Made by a program: the position numbers and the translations under genes | In this document: positions 5,708 to 8,866 of the stretch, one piece after another | How positions within the stretch are numbered: the first letter of the stretch is position 1 | Layout of the letters: every line of letters begins with the position of its first letter | DNA from: Actinomycetes bacterium | GTDB lineage: Bacteria; Actinomycetota; Acidimicrobiia; Acidimicrobiales; RAAP-2 | Direction of reading: 5' to 3' | NCBI GenBank assembly: GCA_021801615.1 | Contig: JAJYXS010000078.1 | Coordinates: 1 to 8,866 of the forward strand | DNA: 8,866 bases | Notes under the pieces: generated by a model | Seen by the model: the letters and a program-made list of their open reading frames with translations, nothing else | Told to the model about the DNA's origin: nothing | Database searches by the model: none

Positions 5708-5748
5708 CCTGTCCTCAGCGGCGCAGCTCGGCTGAGCCAGGGGACAGG
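5708..5748 (+). promoter_or_regulatory. Hairpin that masks the pilB ribosome binding site
   Basis: CCTGTC (5708-5713) pairs with GACAGG (5743-5748), and the adjacent CTCAGC (5714-5719) pairs with GCTGAG (5731-5736), leaving an 11-nt loop and a 6-nt bulge (5737-5742). The 3' arm is part of the purine-rich AGGGGACAGGGG immediately before the ATG at 5751, i.e. the ribosome binding site. Twelve base pairs in total suggest that folding would limit pilB translation; whether a protein, ligand or RNA opens it is unknown. Confidence 0.5.
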
Positions 5749-5750
5749 GG

Positions 5751-8213
5751 ATGACAAACGAAGCCGAGGAGTCGGCGCAGGAGCGCTCGGAGCAGCTCGG
5801 GTTCTGCTACGTCGACCTGTCGCGGACCGGCTTCGCGCCAGGAGCGGCCTCGCTCCTTCCCGAAGAGGTGGCTCGCCGTGAGCGAGCGGTGCCGATCGAG
5901 CGCCGGGGCAACGTGACGGTCGTCGCGGTCGCGACGCCCGCAGGGCGGCTCGCGCTCGACGCGTTGCGTGCGGCGACCCGCGGCGAAGTGGTGGCGGTGG
6001 TGGCTCCGGCTGCGCAGGTGGCTGCCGCGCTCGTGCAGCTCTACGGCGAGGGCTCGGTGCGGCACGGTCGACGCCGCGTCCAGCACCAGGGCCACTGGGA
6101 GCGAACGGCGCGTCGCAGCGCCCCACCTCCGGCGCCCGGCGTGCCAGGAGGAGGACCTGCTCCCGGACCTCCCGACGTCTCGCCCCCCATCGCTTGGCAG
6201 CCAGTCCGCGAGGACAGTGCGCAGCCGCAGGTGGAGGCGCCACCTCCCGTTGCGCCACCCCCGCCCGCGCCGCTCCTCCAGGCGCCACCTCCCGTTGCGC
6301 CACCCCCGCCTCCGCCGCCCCCGTTCGCGCCGCTCCCGCCGATCGCACCCCAGAGCGTCTCTTCCCTTCCTTTCGTGCCGGTGCCTGGCTTTCCACCCGC
6401 GCCGCCACGCTCGTCGCCGCCCTCGCCGCTCCCCGGCTCAGGCTCCCCAAGCGGTGAGGCGGACGACGCCACCGGCCTGACTGGCGGCGCCCCACTGGGC
6501 GCCGCCAGCGGGTCGGCTGGCGACGGAGGTTGGCCGCCGCTCGCCCGCGCGTTGGTCGCGAGCGGTCGGGTGACGGCCCAGGACATGGCACGAGCGGTGC
6601 GCGACCACGAAGCGCTCGGGGAGTCTCTGACGCGCTACCTGCTCGGTGAGCGCCTCGTGGCCGAGGACGACCTGGTCCAGGTGATGGCTCGCGAGGCCGG
6701 CTTGCCATTCGTCGACCTCGCGGCGGCGACGCCGGATCCCGCCGCTGCGGCACTGATCCCCGAGGCGGTCGCGCGCCGCCACATGGTCCTTGCGATCGGC
6801 TTCGACGGGGGCGTGCCGGTCATCGCGATGGCAGATCCGACCGACGTCTTCGCCTTGGACGATCTTCGCAGCATCCTCGGACGCAATTTTCGCCAGGTGG
6901 TCGCGACGCGTGCGCAGATCGACGTGCACCTGCGCCGCATCCACGAGCCGGACTCCGACGTGCAGGCCGCCGCCCAGCACGCGGCGGGCCGTGCGGCGCC
7001 GGACACGGCCGGCTTCGAGCTCGAGAGCCTCCAGTCGGTCGTCGAAGACGCGCCCATCGTCCGGTACGTGAACGTCCTGATCCTCCAGGCGCTCAACCAG
7101 CGGGCGTCGGACATCCACATCGAGCCGACGCCGAAGCGACTCCGGATCCGCTTCCGGATCGACGGGGTGATGCACGATGCGAGCTCGGCATCGCCCGCGA
7201 TCCACGCCGCGGTCATCAGCCGGCTGAAGGTCCTCGGGGAGATGGACATCACCGAGCACCGAGTGCCCCAGGAAGGGCGCGTCTCGGTGTCGGTAGGCGA
7301 CCGTCAGATCGACCTGCGGCTTGCCGTCATCCCGTCGCTCTACGGCGAGTCGTGCGTCATGCGGCTCCTCGACAAGTCCGCGGGCATCCGCCGGCTCTCG
7401 GACCTCGGTTTCTTCCCGGACACCCTCGCGCGGTACGCGCAGGCCTACGACCAGCCGTACGGGGTCCTCCTCGTGACCGGGCCGACCGGCGCCGGGAAGA
7501 CGACCACGCTCTACGCGACCCTCCATGAGGTCATGTCGCCGGAGAAGTCGGTGGTGACCGTGGAGGACCCCGTCGAGTACCAGATCGCAGGGATCACCCA
7601 GGTCCAGATCAATTCGAAGGTGGGGATGCACTTTTCGACCGCGTTGCGCTCGATCCTGCGGGCGGACCCCGACATCATCTTGGTGGGGGAGATCCGTGAC
7701 ATCGAGACCGCGACGATCGCCATGGAGGCCGCGCTGTCGGGGCACCTCGTGCTCTCGACGCTGCACACGAACACTGCGGCAGGAACGCCGCTTCGACTGA
7801 CCGAGATGGGGATCGAACCGTTCCTGGTGACCTCCGCGGTGAGCGGCGTCCTCACCCAGCGGCTCGCGCGGGTCCTCTGCGACCGGTGCAAGACGCCCTT
7901 CGACGCGTCACTCGCTGACTTCTACGCCGCCGGCTACAAGGAAACGGACCTCGAAGGGCTCGACGTGTCGCGCCTTTATCGCGCGAACGGCTGCCGCACC
8001 TGCAGCAACACCGGGTACTACGGACGGATGCTCCTCGGCGAGGTGATGCTGATGACCGAGGAGATCCAACGGATGATCATCGAGCAGCGCTCGATCCTCG
8101 CCATGGAACGCCAAGCGGTGGAGCAGGGCATGAGGACGTTGCGCCAGGACGGCCTGCTCAAGGCGATCGCCGGTTACACGACCCTGGAGGAAGTCCTGAG
8201 GGTGGTCGCATGA
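5751..8213 (+). CDS. pilB: PilB type IV pilus assembly (extension) ATPase with duplicated N-domain and Pro-rich linker
   Basis: An 820-residue cytoplasmic motor ATPase that drives pilin polymerisation; family members are usually 550-600 aa. Residues 15-105 resemble the second half of a GspE/MshE N-domain (LGFCYVDLS...LLPEEVARRERAVPI). A Pro/Ala-rich linker spans about 123-245. A full N-domain follows at 261-400: helical LxxxL repeats (PPLARALVASGRVT), then GLPFVDLA (from 317) and ADPTDVFALDDLR. The ATPase core has ASDIHIEP (D454), the Walker A loop GPTGAGKTTT (577-586, K583), the Asp box VEDPVEYQ, Walker B DIILVGEIRD (641-650, E647) and the His box LSTLHTNTAAG. The zinc site characteristic of PilB/GspE is C710-x2-C713 and C748-x2-C751, which separates it from PilT. 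The RLG signature of c-di-GMP-binding MshE N-domains is not kept (PLA and SLT at those points). The ATG is supported by the purine-rich site directly before it. The stop overlaps the next pilT start by ATGA. Confidence 0.95.
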   Translation: MTNEAEESAQERSEQLGFCYVDLSRTGFAPGAASLLPEEVARRERAVPIERRGNVTVVAVATPAGRLALDALRAATRGEVVAVVAPAAQVAAALVQLYGEGSVRHGRRRVQHQGHWERTARRSAPPPAPGVPGGGPAPGPPDVSPPIAWQPVREDSAQPQVEAPPPVAPPPPAPLLQAPPPVAPPPPPPPPFAPLPPIAPQSVSSLPFVPVPGFPPAPPRSSPPSPLPGSGSPSGEADDATGLTGGAPLGAASGSAGDGGWPPLARALVASGRVTAQDMARAVRDHEALGESLTRYLLGERLVAEDDLVQVMAREAGLPFVDLAAATPDPAAAALIPEAVARRHMVLAIGFDGGVPVIAMADPTDVFALDDLRSILGRNFRQVVATRAQIDVHLRRIHEPDSDVQAAAQHAAGRAAPDTAGFELESLQSVVEDAPIVRYVNVLILQALNQRASDIHIEPTPKRLRIRFRIDGVMHDASSASPAIHAAVISRLKVLGEMDITEHRVPQEGRVSVSVGDRQIDLRLAVIPSLYGESCVMRLLDKSAGIRRLSDLGFFPDTLARYAQAYDQPYGVLLVTGPTGAGKTTTLYATLHEVMSPEKSVVTVEDPVEYQIAGITQVQINSKVGMHFSTALRSILRADPDIILVGEIRDIETATIAMEAALSGHLVLSTLHTNTAAGTPLRLTEMGIEPFLVTSAVSGVLTQRLARVLCDRCKTPFDASLADFYAAGYKETDLEGLDVSRLYRANGCRTCSNTGYYGRMLLGEVMLMTEEIQRMIIEQRSILAMERQAVEQGMRTLRQDGLLKAIAGYTTLEEVLRVVA
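6235..6310 (+). repeat. 31-bp perfect direct repeat in the pilB Pro-rich linker
   Basis: Two identical 31-bp copies lie at 6235-6265 and 6280-6310, offset by 45 bp, so they are in frame and encode APPPVAPPPP twice (residues 163-172 and 178-187). The copies are identical at the DNA level, including third positions, which points to a recent duplication by slippage or recombination. Gain or loss would change linker length in 15-codon steps without breaking the frame. Confidence 0.75.
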
Positions 8214-8866
8214 CCGACATCTCCGCGAACGGGCTCGACGGGCTCAACGGGATGGTCGTCCCCGGTGTCATCTCCACGGTCGCCGACAGGCCGCTGCCCT
8301 TGCACGTGGACGACCTCCTCCGTCATGCGGTGCGGCTCGGGGCCTCCGACGTCCACCTGACCGCGTCCATGCCGCCGACCCTGCGCGTGCACGGCGCGCT
8401 GCGGCCGATGGAAGAGGTGGGGAGGATCGACCACGAGACGTTGCGCAACCTCGTCTACGGCATCCTCACTCAGGGCCAGCGCGAGCAGTTCGAAGCCGAC
8501 CACGAGCTCGACACCTCCCACGAGATCGCCGGCGTCGGAAGGTTCCGCGTCAACGTGTGCCTCCAGCGCGGGACGGTCGCGGTCGCCCTCCGGCCGATCC
8601 CGAACCAGGTGCCCGCGCTCGAGACCCTCGGCCTACCCGACACGGTCCTCACCTTTGCGCAGCTCCGCCGCGGCCTCGTGCTCGTGACCGGGCCCACCGG
8701 TTCGGGCAAGTCGACCACCCTCGCCGCGCTGATCGACGTGATCAACCGCACGAGGCCGCTGCACGTGGTGACCGTCGAGGACCCCATCGAGTTCATCCAC
8801 GAGCACAAGCGCTCCATCGTGACCCAGCGCGAGGTCGGCGAGGACACGAAGTCGTTCGCCGAGGCG
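8210..8866 (+). CDS. pilT: PilT-like retraction ATPase, second paralogue (3' end outside window)
   Basis: The first 219 residues of a PilT-family ATPase, cut by the window edge. The ATG overlaps the pilB stop (ATGA), indicating translational coupling. A 30-residue extension rich in Gly/Val precedes the usual PilT start region (VDDLLRHAVRLGASDVHLTASMPPTLRVHGAL, given here in part: VRLGASDVHL at 41-50). GVGRFRVNVCLQR (108-120) and the Walker A loop GPTGSGKSTT (161-170, K167) follow, then the Asp box VEDPIEFIH (189-197) and TQREVG (205-210). The Walker B and His boxes lie beyond the window. It parallels the paralogue at 3631-4728 along its whole visible length but clearly differs in sequence. 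An internal ATG at 8252 could give a shorter product. Its position behind pilB, where pilT and then pilC commonly follow, makes it the better candidate for the main retraction motor. Confidence 0.92.
   Translation, partial: MTDISANGLDGLNGMVVPGVISTVADRPLPLHVDDLLRHAVRLGASDVHLTASMPPTLRVHGALRPMEEVGRIDHETLRNLVYGILTQGQREQFEADHELDTSHEIAGVGRFRVNVCLQRGTVAVALRPIPNQVPALETLGLPDTVLTFAQLRRGLVLVTGPTGSGKSTTLAALIDVINRTRPLHVVTVEDPIEFIHEHKRSIVTQREVGEDTKSFAEA

Noticed and set aside
5500..5750. Search for a c-di-GMP or other known riboswitch in the pilD-pilB gap
   Set aside because: I saw no recognisable riboswitch core; only the ribosome-binding-site hairpin is supported.
5578..6753. A 391-codon minus-strand frame opposite the pilB N-terminus with an apparent Gln-Arg-Glu-Val-Ala repeat
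   Set aside because: The repeat is simply the antisense reading of the Pro-rich linker repeat in pilB.
6438..7766. A 442-codon minus-strand frame opposite pilB
   Set aside because: It mirrors the well-defined PilB ATPase core, is His/Arg/Asp-rich, and has no motifs or start signals.
1..8866. Search for tRNA, rRNA, CRISPR array, insertion sequence ends, integrase or phage genes
   Set aside because: Nothing of these kinds was seen; composition is even across the window, with no sign of recent transfer.

Overview
This window is a high-GC stretch of about 8.9 kb, bacterial in gene style, with dense GC-rich third codon positions, several GTG starts and very short intergenic gaps. It reads as a chromosomal type IV pilus (T4P) assembly locus. 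The combination of high GC, TAnnnT boxes placed only 6-9 nt before GTG starts (suggesting leaderless transcripts) and the gene styles points to an actinobacterium. Acidimicrobiia or a similar deep-branching class is my best guess from general resemblance; I could not run a search.

Layout, left to right. (1) On the minus strand, 1542 down to the window edge, one uninterrupted reading frame encodes a PilM-type actin-like ATPase domain running straight into a PilN-type membrane protein, an architecture like GspL of type II secretion. (2) A 209-bp divergent promoter region at 1543-1751 holds a hairpin and a 14-bp-phased direct repeat. (3) On the plus strand at 1752-3107 lies a short acyl-CoA carboxylase carboxyltransferase (AccD/PccB family), apparently a metabolic gene inserted between pilus genes. 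(4) A small Cys-containing protein of unknown function lies at 3265-3579. (5) A PilT-like ATPase lies at 3631-4728. (6) Converging on it from the minus strand at 5499-4753 is a prepilin-peptidase-like membrane protein with an intact zinc module but no clear second catalytic aspartate motif. (7) A divergent leader region at 5500-5750 ends in a hairpin that covers the pilB ribosome binding site. (8) A long PilB assembly ATPase (820 aa) at 5751-8213 carries a duplicated N-terminal domain and a proline-rich linker. (9) A second PilT paralogue starts at 8210, overlaps the pilB stop by ATGA, and runs off the right edge.

How the genes work together. In well-studied T4P systems PilB powers pilin extrusion, PilT powers retraction, PilM and PilN form the inner-membrane alignment complex, and PilD processes prepilins. 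The window holds these motor, alignment and processing parts. The platform protein PilC, PilO and the pilins are not visible and may lie outside. The carboxyltransferase and the small Cys protein have no evident link to pili. No tRNA, rRNA, CRISPR array, insertion sequence or phage gene was seen. No gene-free stretch exceeds 300 bases.

I did not find a wholly new system. The most unusual points are the PilM-PilN single frame, the atypical prepilin peptidase, the two-module PilB N-terminus, and recurring promoter-proximal patterns (leaderless-type boxes, 14-bp-phased repeats, a hairpin over the pilB ribosome binding site).
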